Shown piece by piece: positions 22,499-32,253 of a stretch of DNA of 53,265 nt. The stretch comes from Fragilaria radians (lineage: Eukaryota > Bacillariophyta > Fragilariophyceae > Fragilariales > Fragilariaceae). The DNA lies in the NCBI GenBank assembly GCA_900642245.1, contig CAAAJI010000004.1, positions 698,388-751,652 of the forward strand, read 5' to 3'. The translations under genes and the position numbers were made by a program. The notes beneath the pieces were generated by a model. The model ran no database searches. It was not told the DNA's origin and saw nothing but the letters and a program-made list of their open reading frames with translations. Each line of letters starts with the position of its first letter. Position 1 is the stretch's first letter.

Positions 22499-22507
22499 CC
22501 AATGACA
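22499..22507 (+). promoter_or_regulatory. CCAAT-type element of secreted copy 4
   Basis: CCAATGACA lies 73 bp upstream of the minus-strand start. It adjoins AACGTCACC (22489-22497), a TGACGT-type bZIP half-site. Confidence 0.4.
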
Positions 22508-22559
22508 AGATTTTAGGAAACGGAATCTTTAAGTCGTATAAATGGAGTCGTGTGAATTG

Positions 22560-24198
22560 GTTGTAATTTTCCTTGCCGAAGTTTTTGCTGTCTTTGAATC
22601 CTTTCACGAACTGTTAGGAATAAAATTTCATCAGCTCAAACAAAAACCTAAGTTTTCGTTGGAGTGTAGTGGCAGCCAGATACTGTGTCACATGACAGTA
22701 GTCAGCTGTGGAATGTACCTAATGCATCATATCAATTGGAGGATTTGGAAAGTTACATGATCGAAAGTTCAAGTGTAAACTGATATATCTTATTGGCTTT
22801 CCTTTGGACACATTGATATCAATGGTATTTTGCATGAACTTTAATTGTATTGGAGAGGACATTGTTCTTTTGAAGAAACTAAATATTGAAAAAATGATAA
22901 CTAACTCCGCTTTCACATCATCTTGGCCATTGAGAGTTAATTAATTGACTTTTTCCTTCAACTCTAATTTGATGATAATGATATTCCCCGATCCAAAGTT
23001 AGTAGTAGATAGTGCAACAACTGTGGGTGAATTGGAAAAAAGAGAAAATATATTGCGCTACAACAACTACTGCGGCATGCAGAGAAGACAGATTTCGATG
23101 TAAAACGTCAGCGCTAAATAACTTATGGCCTAACTGATTTTGAGCAAGTAGGCATAAGTCTCATTGAAAAAATGTCCTTTTTTCAGTCAAAACATTCAGT
23201 TCCAGGCTGACTTTTTCATTCGGACGACATCAAGACCTTGCCAGCAATAGCTCACATACTGGAAGCAGAGTGTATCACATAAATGACAGATACATATTTC
23301 AGGGTGTCATATGGTCAGAACTTTAATTATTCTTTTCACTTAAGCATTATTTGTTAGTGCATACACTTATACATGCCAATTGGACTGGCTAGACATCATG
23401 TAATTTAAGTGCGTAGACTAATTGATGTCATCCATCAAGAAATCGTTCGTCCACATATTTCATAGTCTAATTGATTACGTCCACATATTTCATAGTCTAA
23501 TTGATTATCTGGGAACAAGCTTGTTCGAAAAAGAAGCATGAAGAAAATCAACCATGTTAAGGAGAACCCCTTCATTGGAGAAGATTCCATAAAGAATTAT
23601 CTGTAAATGGATGAAGGATTTAATGTTGTGCTTAGCTCAATGCCTTAGAAAATTTGGCCTCCCTTATTCTTAATCCATACCCTATACATCGTAGATTTGT
23701 CTAAATCTTCTCTTACCTCTATAATCATCCAGGTGGTAGTTGGAAGATTTATGCTATCAAGAATCAATTTAATCAGCGCTATTGATTTTAACCTTATTAA
23801 GAAGACTCAACATTTACATATTTCTTGATACAGAATGGAATGTACAATTCCTTTCTGTATTGCAGTTGAGTGGAGATTTCCCAAGTTTTCTTGTTGCTTT
23901 AATATCTTGAGCTTGACACAATGCACAGCTTTGTTTTAAGCGAAAGACAAGAAACATATTTAACGCTATACCTCACAGGTAAGTCAAGTATGAAGTTAGC
24001 AGTTACGCACCACCTAACATAAAAAGTGACTCCACTCATGTGTAAAAGGAGCACGGAATCACTCGCCGCATTAAATCCTAGCAAATTGATGGGATCCAAT
24101 CTATCAAATAAAAGCTAGAAAAAAACCTTTAATCTTAATGGAAGTATTTTCGTGTTTCATTTCTACACATCAACTCAATGCTACAGTCACATCAGAAA
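22560..24198. other. Intergenic, no gene seen
   Basis: Short frames only. A 30-bp tandem repeat lies at 23448-23507; nothing else is recognised. Confidence 0.45.
23448..23507. repeat. Perfect 30-bp tandem duplication
   Basis: Two identical adjacent copies beginning CGTCCACATATTTC and ending TAATTGATTA. Confidence 0.9.
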
Positions 24199-24459
24199 TC
24201 AATAGGTAGACTTGACACCATAACGTGCGCCTCCAATGTCAAACCACACAAAAATGGGTAGTGTAAAGAGTGTAAAGGCCAACAGTATCCGCGAAGATAT
24301 TTCTTGAAGTAAGGTTCTACCACTGGATTCAGAAACATAATTATTATGTGTATAAGCCTTAATTAAAATCATCAGAGATAATGTCGTGAATATCTTACTG
24401 AATGAAAAAAAGGGAGTTAGAAACTTAAAGCCAAATAAGAGCTCATCTGATGCTGCCAA
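24199..24459 (-). other. Possible membrane-protein remnant
   Basis: The minus-strand frame has hydrophobic segments (FLTPFFSFSKIFTTLSLMIL and ILLAFTLFTLPIFVWFDIGG). Upstream, after a stop, a further hydrophobic stretch (FLMLLSFLCTLLIA) lies in the same frame. There is no ATG and no recognised family. It may be the 3' end of a decayed transporter gene, or chance. Confidence 0.2.
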
Positions 24460-24753
24460 TACCTGGCGTTACGCATCCTGCTTGGCTATAAGAAGAGTAC
24501 AAAGAAAGGATAGCAACATCAAAAATCAAGAATTGGCATCCCAATGCTGGAACCCTAAACGAGGTAATCGGAAATGACTTTTTTTTGAAATTTTTTGATG
24601 AAAAAAAGAGTTTATTTTAAGTAAACAAGCGTATGGCTCAACATTTGTTTATGAAAGTTGCTGGTTACATCTAAAATCTTAAATGCTACCAGTCTCCTAC
24701 CTGTATGTTAACGGATAGTCGTTTTGATCACACATTCTATACAGATAGCAATT

Positions 24754-25314
24754 CTAAACCTGGCTTCGGTTGCTGTTACACTGATTGCCTGCAAGGACTA
24801 AAAATGGTCCAATCTGATCCCCAACGACAAGCGGTGTGTAACAAGATGTGTCAATGTGACAAGATCCCCATTTGCTGATTTGGAAAACACCTCTATTTCC
24901 TATAACAATGTCCTTTATAGTGAAAATTGTTCCATTACGAACAGGAATTGCTGGTTGTTTCTCTGCTATCAATGATGCATTGGCCGGATACCGTGACATC
25001 CGACATGATGCGTAACTGGATTGAATCACCGAGGATCTTGAGGGCAGTGTATATTGTAGCGTTAAATTTACAGGCTTTCCAGTATCGCATATGTTACACG
25101 ATCCCACAGGAATTGGAAATCGTACTGGAACACTTGTTGGCCGTGACGGTGATGGTAAGGTGCCATTGTTTCTTGGGGATGGAATCGCGAGACGTCGCCC
25201 TCTTTTAGATTTGATAGTATGCTCTTCGACATTAGCTATCTTCAAGCTATTATCATCACTTTCCAACGCCAAGATAACAGTAAGGAAATAGCAGAACAAT
25301 GCTATCGCGATCAT
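24754..25314 (-). CDS. Secreted six-cysteine protein, copy 5 (most diverged)
   Basis: 186 residues. The signal peptide differs from the others (MIAIALFCYFLTVILA), followed by an acidic stretch and a strongly basic KSKRGRR site near 36-42 that could be a propeptide cleavage site. The linker is shorter in Thr and carries NGT. All six domain cysteines and the C-x5-C-Y-TPLVVGDQ block are conserved. The tail is CNSNRSQV, without the Lys/Arg run of the other copies. Several sequons (NGT, NLT, NAS) suggest glycosylation. This copy is the likely outgroup or ancestor of the cluster. Confidence 0.85.
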   Translation of the reverse strand: MIAIALFCYFLTVILALESDDNSLKIANVEEHTIKSKRGRRLAIPSPRNNGTLPSPSRPTSVPVRFPIPVGSCNICDTGKPVNLTLQYTLPSRSSVIQSSYASCRMSRYPANASLIAEKQPAIPVRNGTIFTIKDIVIGNRGVFQISKWGSCHIDTSCYTPLVVGDQIGPFLVLAGNQCNSNRSQV

Positions 25315-25428
25315 TTCATCAAACTTTTAGCGTAATGTGGTTAAAGCAATCGCAGCATTGCCATCGGAGTATCCTTGAACCAACAAACTTCGTAACATGA
25401 AATCACATTTTCGTGAGAAAATTCCAAG

Positions 25429-25441
25429 CCAATGAAAGACA
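25429..25441 (+). promoter_or_regulatory. CCAAT-type element of secreted copy 5
   Basis: CCAATGAAAGACA lies 114 bp upstream of the minus-strand start. It looks like the CCAATGACA element of the other copies with four extra bases. An ACGTCA half-site lies further out near 25576. Confidence 0.3.
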
Positions 25442-25739
25442 ATTGACAAAAGAATTTTTCAGCGTACCCCCTATTTATTTATTTTCAACGGTCAAACCAA
25501 AATTTTATTTTCAATACGAAATCATTGGCTTTTCCCCAAATGGTCACAAAGTATGTCAGAGGATTGGACTAACGTACGTCAAGCCAATCAAATTATGAAA
25601 TTTGAATTTCCGTTAACTTTTTCTTCAATTCATTCCTAAATTAAATACATTATGAGTTAGCACAAAAACAAAGGTGATCTTACCTATAGGGTTTTCAATG
25701 TATTTGGAATTCGTTACCTTAGCTTTCCAATGAAAAGAA

Positions 25740-26830
25740 AAATGTGAATTAATCCATAAATGCATAATTGCATCCACTTCTTCAGTGAAAGTGTATGAGT
25801 TCTCACACTGCTCTGTTGAATAGTTGCCCAGTATATTTGCTTGGTTTCAATCTTCCTGCAATGCTTTGCTAAATTATTGGGGTCTATGTTCCTATATATG
25901 TTTCTGATGCATCTTCATCATTTTCATGGTAATGGCGTTTATCGTGTTCATCAACTACTGTGAAATCCAATCCAAGTAGAATCATGTAATATGCTTCACG
26001 GCTTTACCTAGAGTCGTAGACTTTTACATACCATCTTCTGTTGCAATGTCTTTCACAGCTTCAACTGTGGTTATTGGCATTGAAAGTTATATAGTCACTT
26101 CAAATGGAGTGATAACTCTTCCAGTTGATAAGTATAGTAGTTCATGACTTCATTAAGGCTTACCATGTTGCACATTGTATCTGCAATAATTGTCATTTCT
26201 TATTGACCATCCTGATAACTTATCAAATCTTCTTGTATTCCACAAAATAAATCGATTTGACTTCCTTTTGACCTACCTTCATAATCAGTTATGGTCATTG
26301 CCAATGTTGGAATGGTGTTTTTGCTGTGACAGAGAAGTCAATTTTAGCCTTATTTAGCACTTTAACTTGCTTACTTTTTCTTTCTTGATCTTATGATCTT
26401 TACTGGTTGAAAATTGTTAATTTGGCATGAATGTTGCAAAATCCAGTGGCATGCTTGATATCCAAGCCTTACGATATCTATTTCAAAACGCAAGTTTTTT
26501 AACGAGTATTTTGTATCTACTACATAAAACACTGGCTTGTTTCAATGATTTAAAGTATGTTTATAAAGTCTGGCATGGACTTCCATGAATTTTAGCGATA
26601 TTTCGTGATGGTCTGGCCGTCATAGGTTATATAGTTTCAATTTGTGACGTGACCACCTTTGGTTCTGTCTCCTTGCTAAGGCCTTGTGCTTGAATTTCTT
26701 CTATTTATCCTGAATGGGTTGTCTTCCGATATCAAATGTTGATTGCCTTGAACATTTCCTTTGTTTCTTATGCTCAAAACCTTCTTTACCTAGTTTTCTT
26801 TATTTTCTTTTTCGTTTCGCTTCGGTAGGT
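25740..26830 (-). other. Decayed protein-coding trace, probably retroelement
   Basis: The minus strand reads protein-like stretches split by stops and frame changes. Examples are KFKHKALARRQNQRWSRHKL, FYVVDTKYSLKNLRFEIDIV, DYEGRSKGSQIDLFCGIQED and DFTVVDEHDKRHYHENDED. The order of acidic and basic stretches recalls gag/linker parts of LTR elements, but I cannot name the family. Confidence 0.25.
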
Positions 26831-27547
26831 GGGGCGTATCTCAGTCTTCCAAACATCCTTCTTTCACCTCATGTATATGGCTGACAATAGGGTTCACTTT
26901 TATTTGATCGTGTTGTTATTATGGGAATACAAGATAAAGATGAATGCTATTTATCTTGTGCTATGGCAAAATTGAGTTCCGATTCAACTCGAGGAGAAAA
27001 TTATGTAAATATCTTTGCAATTATTTACCATGACTGTCAAATTTTGATTTTATCCTATATTTTTCCTAAAATGATGTGAAGTATATGTGTCATGACAAGT
27101 TGCTGTCAAATATTGATTTTTATCTCCTAAAGAAAGAATGATGTGAAATATCTACCTATTGACAAATGTATCTGCAATCACAGTCTATGAGTTTTCCTGA
27201 TTACAATTTTTATTGAAGAATCTTATTAAATGGAATCATAGGTTTCAATCTTTGCCGGTGACATTTTGCATAACCACAGAAATGGTATGGTTTTAATACT
27301 TTCTACAAAACTATTAGTCTGAATGAGCTATAAACATATTAGTATCTTTGATGGTTTCAATACTCCGCAGATCCCTGAAATGTTGTTCTTCTCTCATTCA
27401 AACAAAAGAGGTTAGGGGAAGAAACTCTCAGATTCTTGTGTGTCGTAGAATTTTTCTCCATCTTAGCATTTCTCGTTTTTGCTTTGCGATATGTATGATT
27501 CCTTAGCATTGCTGCAGGTATCATTTTTTAAATTTTTTAGCATGATC

Positions 27548-27950
27548 TCATTGATCCGATTCAAACTGATCCGTGAATGTCTTGAAGTACATTTTCATGG
27601 CAAGATGAAACTGATGGCTTGAACATATAATGAAATAAGTGTTTACCTTCCAAGCAAATGATTGATTGATTGATTGAGCAATTATCTCCAATGAAAGCAG
27701 TAACATTTCCCCAGCTCTTGCCATTAGAATAAACTTGAAATACTCAATGCGTGCATAGGCACTAACACTTTCTCCGTTAGCCATTGGCAAAAAGGATAGT
27801 AAAGCCTTTTCATATTCAATCAAAGAATTTGAACCAGGAAAAGTTGCAAAAATTCCCCAAACATGAGTTTGTTTCATTGTCCAACCATCAAAAGCCAGTG
27901 CAAATGGATCTGGAAGCAATTCCTGATTTTTCTTGAACAGATACTGTTAA
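27548..27950 (-). mobile_element. hAT-like transposase fragment
   Basis: The frame reads LPDPFALAFDGWT, then H-WGIFATFP, a YEKALLSF block, ARIEYFKFIL, and after a degenerate stretch INQSFAWKV and CSSHQFHLAM. This order matches hAT-superfamily transposases (FDGWT; GIFA; N-NQ-A-K; GCASHR-NLA). The expected D-NC motif before NQ is lost. There is no start codon and both ends are missing, so it is a dead fragment. Confidence 0.5.
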
Positions 27951-28382
27951 TAGCTTCATAATTTTCATAAATGAGTCAATGCTAATACTTGGTAACAATG
28001 TTGACAATTTTTGTACCAACATCAATCAATTATTATACAGTAAAATACATGTACAATCAAGTATTTTTACTATACAATTTAAATTGATAAACAATTAATT
28101 GTTTTCTTTCGTCTGGGGGCTAGGTCATGGAATTCAGTTCGGGCCATACCACTTTTTTCAATAGATATGGGAAACAGCAATTTCATCATTTCAAATGATG
28201 CCCAAAACATTGCTTCTATTCTACAAAAAAAAGAACAAGAACTCTTTGTATCAAAAGGTGAATTTATTCCTCTTTCTTAAGACTAATTCGTTTGTAACCA
28301 CAAGATATAGTTTTAGCTTCTTTAGTCTGTCATGATAGGTACCAGAAAGGGATTGACTATCTATAATTGCATAAATCAAGTC
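27951..28382. other. Intergenic, downstream of BOP1
   Basis: AT-rich. No feature recognised. Confidence 0.5.
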
Positions 28383-30926
28383 TTAAATATCTTGGAAAAG
28401 GATGATTTTTCCATCGGCGCCACCGCTGAAGAGCCAGGGTTGATTCGGATGAAATGCCAATGTAAGGACTCCATGTCGGTCAGTAATGGAATGGCCCCGA
28501 AGAATTTTAACGGGAACTATGAGTGGATTACGCATCAGGTCTGAAAACACCATACTGTGAAAGACATGAACAGTTCCGTCATCAGATGCACTTGCCATTA
28601 GTGGATATTTCGAATGATATCCCACCGCACGGAGACCTCTCTCATGGTACTTCAACGTCTTGTAGGGTGTATTCGACAAATCAAGGTCAAACCATACCAT
28701 TCGACGATCAAGACTTCCCACAATAAGGTGGTCCCCTGTAGGATGCACATCGATGGATGATATCCAGCGACAACCAGACAACAAACGTTTCACCATAGAC
28801 TGCTTAACTAAATGGTAGATCCTTACATGCTGTGGACCGGCCACAAAAAGAAACGGTTTATTGGGATGAAAGCATGCCAGGAGAGCTTCGCTTTTATTTT
28901 TACTAAAAGGCTGCTGCGAGTTTCCTTTGCTCAACTGATGAATCAAAACAGCTGCTGCTCCTACTTTAGGACTGACGGAAACAAAGTAATCTCCCTTCTT
29001 GTGCCATCTAACACTGGCGACTTCCTTACCAGTAACTAAGGCAACGACCGGACCTGAACTTGCGGCATACGTGCTGATAGTGGTGGTTATCTCTTGAGTT
29101 ACAACTTTCCATTGAACTGCTTTCGCAGCCTTGGCATTGGTAACATTTCCGCCTTTTCTTGCAGAAGATAATAAGGCTTCAGTAATCAGGGATTGCTGTG
29201 AGTCACCAGTACCAGTTGCAATCAATACTAGACATTTTCCTACAGCAGCCAGGATACAGTGATGGAGCTTGTTGGGGTTCCATTCAATACAAATGACAGG
29301 AAGTGGAGAAGAAGTATCTACTGCCTCTATCTCTCCATCGTCTGCTGCTGCGAATTTTGAAACTAAGCTAGAGAGGTCCCAACTTCGCAGTAAGCGCGAT
29401 GTTTGAACTTCCCAAAGGCGAACGAAGCCATCTGACGCCCCACTAACCAAGAACTGCCCGTCAGGACTGGAACTGATGCAGCGAATGACTGGAGCAACGT
29501 CACCTGTATATGGGGTTTGGTATTCGATACACATGGCTGTGGGGAATGGGCGAAGGTCCTGAGCTCTAGGTAGTTTAGGTACCAAGGACTCGGGATCAAT
29601 GTTGAGCCGACGTTTCATTGCACGTGGACAGAGATATAAATCAAGACAGCGGTCAAAAACTTCCTGAACCGCATGAGGATAGGCACCGAGGGAACGCAAA
29701 TTGGGATGCTTCTGTGGAATGAGATACCCATGAGGGCGTTCTCGGATTGGAAGCTCTGCCCAAGCCTCAAGTTCCTTTTCCGTAGGAAGAAATTCATCCG
29801 GTGGTACGTAGCTTTCAGCGTGTCCAGGAGGAGGAAGCTTGGGAGCTGGTAGGTGTTGAGGACCACTTCGTAATGCCAATTCATCTTCTTCGTCGCCCCT
29901 CCAGAGCATGAATGGCTTGTGCGGATCATCCTTCTTAGTTTTCCCCTTCAATTCATCGAGAGTGATCTTTCCCTCTCTAAGATCTTGTAAAAGCTTTTGT
30001 ACTTGCATAGTTTCGTAAGCATTAGGTTGCCATTTAGACTTGGGTTCAATACGATTAGAATTAAGTCCTGAGATTTCCTTGTCTACCCCTGAAAAATAAT
30101 CAATATAATCAGGATAAGCATTGAACTCAGGGTGAGCAAAAGCACCAGCCTGGACACGACGGATGAGTTCCAGCTGTCGTTGAGATAGCTCAACATCTCT
30201 TCCGTTCAGGGCATCATGCACAATAAACTTTTTGACTCCATCTACGTTTGCAATGGCTTGGTCCAAGCGATCTCCATTGTTGGCAGATTTGACAACTTTT
30301 GTCCCGTGAACATTATAGCCGATATGATCGTACTCGTCGTACCAATGAAGAGGAACTCTTCCAATGCGATTCATCAAGCCTTCAGCATCGTCATCATCCG
30401 AAGACAAATCATCAGTATGTACCCATTTCGATTCTTCGGAAGGATTTTCTTTTGTGCTATTCATCACAGTTCGCTTCAGTGGTCTGCTTTTCCAAGATCG
30501 AGGCGCTTCGTAGTGCTCTTCAATATTATCAAGAATTTCGACATCTCCTTCAGAAGAGTCGTCATCAGCTCTTTGTTGGTCGAGAAGCTCGTCATCTTCG
30601 TCAGAAGAACCTTGATCTTCAAATTGATCTTCTTCATCTTCGGTATCATCGTGACTTATATTATCGCCATCATTGTTGCTACCTTCGCTTTCATCGCCCT
30701 CTCCGTCTCCTTCTTCTTCTTCAGTTTCATCTTCGTCTTCAGTTTCATCAACATCATCATTGTCTGAAAGAACCTCATAAGCATCTGAATCATACACACT
30801 CTCTTCCTCTTCAACTTTATCGATATCTTCTTCCTCTGAGGGAGGCTTGAGATCAAGCATTTTTTCGCTATTCGGTACAATCGAGTGCGTTTGTTGCGAC
30901 TTCTTTCCCTTTTTCTTCTTGCTCAT
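28383..30926 (-). CDS. BOP1: Ribosome biogenesis protein BOP1/Erb1
   Basis: 847 residues, single exon. It has a basic start (KKKKGKK), a long Glu/Asp/Ser-rich N-terminal region (30-135), and the BOP1NT domain (about 185-450) with RIGRVPLHWYDEYDHIGYN at its start and LRPFPT near its end. C-terminal WD40 repeats run from about 475 to 847, with SPDGQFLVSGASDGFVRLWE, HPTGDHLIVGSLDRRMVWFD, SASDDGTVHVF and a closing FSGGADGKIILFQ. Family knowledge: BOP1/Erb1 acts with PES1/Nop7 and WDR12/Ytm1 (PeBoW) in 27S/32S pre-rRNA processing and 60S assembly in the nucleolus. Length and domain order are typical. The gene is divergent from the TRAPPC12-like gene, 1.3 kb away. Confidence 0.97.
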   Translation of the reverse strand: MSKKKKGKKSQQTHSIVPNSEKMLDLKPPSEEEDIDKVEEEESVYDSDAYEVLSDNDDVDETEDEDETEEEEGDGEGDESEGSNNDGDNISHDDTEDEEDQFEDQGSSDEDDELLDQQRADDDSSEGDVEILDNIEEHYEAPRSWKSRPLKRTVMNSTKENPSEESKWVHTDDLSSDDDDAEGLMNRIGRVPLHWYDEYDHIGYNVHGTKVVKSANNGDRLDQAIANVDGVKKFIVHDALNGRDVELSQRQLELIRRVQAGAFAHPEFNAYPDYIDYFSGVDKEISGLNSNRIEPKSKWQPNAYETMQVQKLLQDLREGKITLDELKGKTKKDDPHKPFMLWRGDEEDELALRSGPQHLPAPKLPPPGHAESYVPPDEFLPTEKELEAWAELPIRERPHGYLIPQKHPNLRSLGAYPHAVQEVFDRCLDLYLCPRAMKRRLNIDPESLVPKLPRAQDLRPFPTAMCIEYQTPYTGDVAPVIRCISSSPDGQFLVSGASDGFVRLWEVQTSRLLRSWDLSSLVSKFAAADDGEIEAVDTSSPLPVICIEWNPNKLHHCILAAVGKCLVLIATGTGDSQQSLITEALLSSARKGGNVTNAKAAKAVQWKVVTQEITTTISTYAASSGPVVALVTGKEVASVRWHKKGDYFVSVSPKVGAAAVLIHQLSKGNSQQPFSKNKSEALLACFHPNKPFLFVAGPQHVRIYHLVKQSMVKRLLSGCRWISSIDVHPTGDHLIVGSLDRRMVWFDLDLSNTPYKTLKYHERGLRAVGYHSKYPLMASASDDGTVHVFHSMVFSDLMRNPLIVPVKILRGHSITDRHGVLTLAFHPNQPWLFSGGADGKIILFQDI

Positions 30927-32253
30927 ATTTCGTAAGCGTCGCTATAAAATTGAGCTTCAATTTGTGACGCCCATGGAGAAAGATGAAAATTCCCAGAAGT
31001 TGATTGGTTGGAGGAGACAACAAGATTTACGGACGAAGCTCGGACCACAGTTTTTGCCAGATCCTTTTTATCTGATAGAGAGATGGGTGAGCCATGAGTC
31101 AGATATGATGCATCACTTTTCATCATGCCAGCCAAATATTTTGCAATTGACCAGGTTTACAACCTTATTGAAAAGAAATCAAGGCACAATTCACTCAAAA
31201 ATGTGCACGAATGCATTTAGAGATGACAAATGCAGCTCACTTCAATCCTGAATCTCAAGTTGAAGTAGTAACCTGCGGAGATTAATGAGCTTTCATACGA
31301 AGCATGCTCATCTGCTCAATGCATTACTTGAAAGTTGGGATGGGCTGCAGTGAAACCATGAAAGCTAGTCATTTAGTTTTTGCATGCTTGAATCTTAAGT
31401 AACACTATTTTTCACACTTTCTAGTTGAACAATTTTGCCTAGCATATTACTACTTCAAAATTATTGCAATTTCATTATTTAACTTCACAACGATTTATCA
31501 TTAAAGGATTTAGTTCCAATTGAATTCAACAGCATCAACAGATTCAGGGATAGTGCCAGCCACAGAAGCAATCACAGTCTGAGCAGCATGGAAATTGCAA
31601 AAGATTCAAAGAAAGATTTTAACTTTGGATACATATTACGTGATGAGGAGGGTATACATTAGTAGCTAAATCAAAAGTAAAATTCCCAGCATAAAACCCT
31701 CGAAAGGTGTCAAGTGAAACATGCTCAAATTTGTCAACCAAATCATCAAAGATATTTTCCAACTGTAGTCTAAATAGAATCAAATGAAAGCGTTTCCGCA
31801 TAATTTAATCCATTAAATTGGTAAGGCAACTGAGTAAGAGTTATATTGGGACAAACAACTGTCATATGCCTGACCTTACACGTGTGCAGGTACTATCGAT
31901 TGAATATCTTTAATGAAGCTAAAAGGTATATCTAATTCAATGCTAATTTGGTATTTCAGCAAAGTCAAATTGGTGTTGAAATAAATACAATAAAGTTGCA
32001 GATATCATGATCACAACAACTTTGGCTTAGGATAGCACAAACTTAATAGCTCGGAACACTAAACAATATTACAAATCTAGCTAGTACGTTAAATTAGTTA
32101 AATGTTAGAATTGAATTTGATCTCCACGGCCGTTCTGATAAGTTTGATAAGAATATCCCTAAAGAGTTTCTTTACAGTAGTGAGAAATCAACAATGACTG
32201 TAACACTACTACTTCTAGTCCCTATTTACGTTCAGTAGCAGTTTGTGTGGAAC
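30927..32253. other. Intergenic between BOP1 and TRAPPC12-like
   Basis: No intact gene. Near 31619-31860 the minus strand shows a protein-like trace over two frames (LPYQFNGLNYAETLSFDSIY, then DLVDKFEHVSLDTFRGFYAG), probably part of a decayed mobile element. The remainder is AT-rich promoter DNA. Confidence 0.35.

Noticed and set aside
30216..30850. Two long plus-strand frames opposite the BOP1 N-terminus
   Set aside because: They are antisense shadows of the Glu/Asp-rich stretch; Phe/Ile/Leu and His richness follows from GAA/GAT codons on the other strand.
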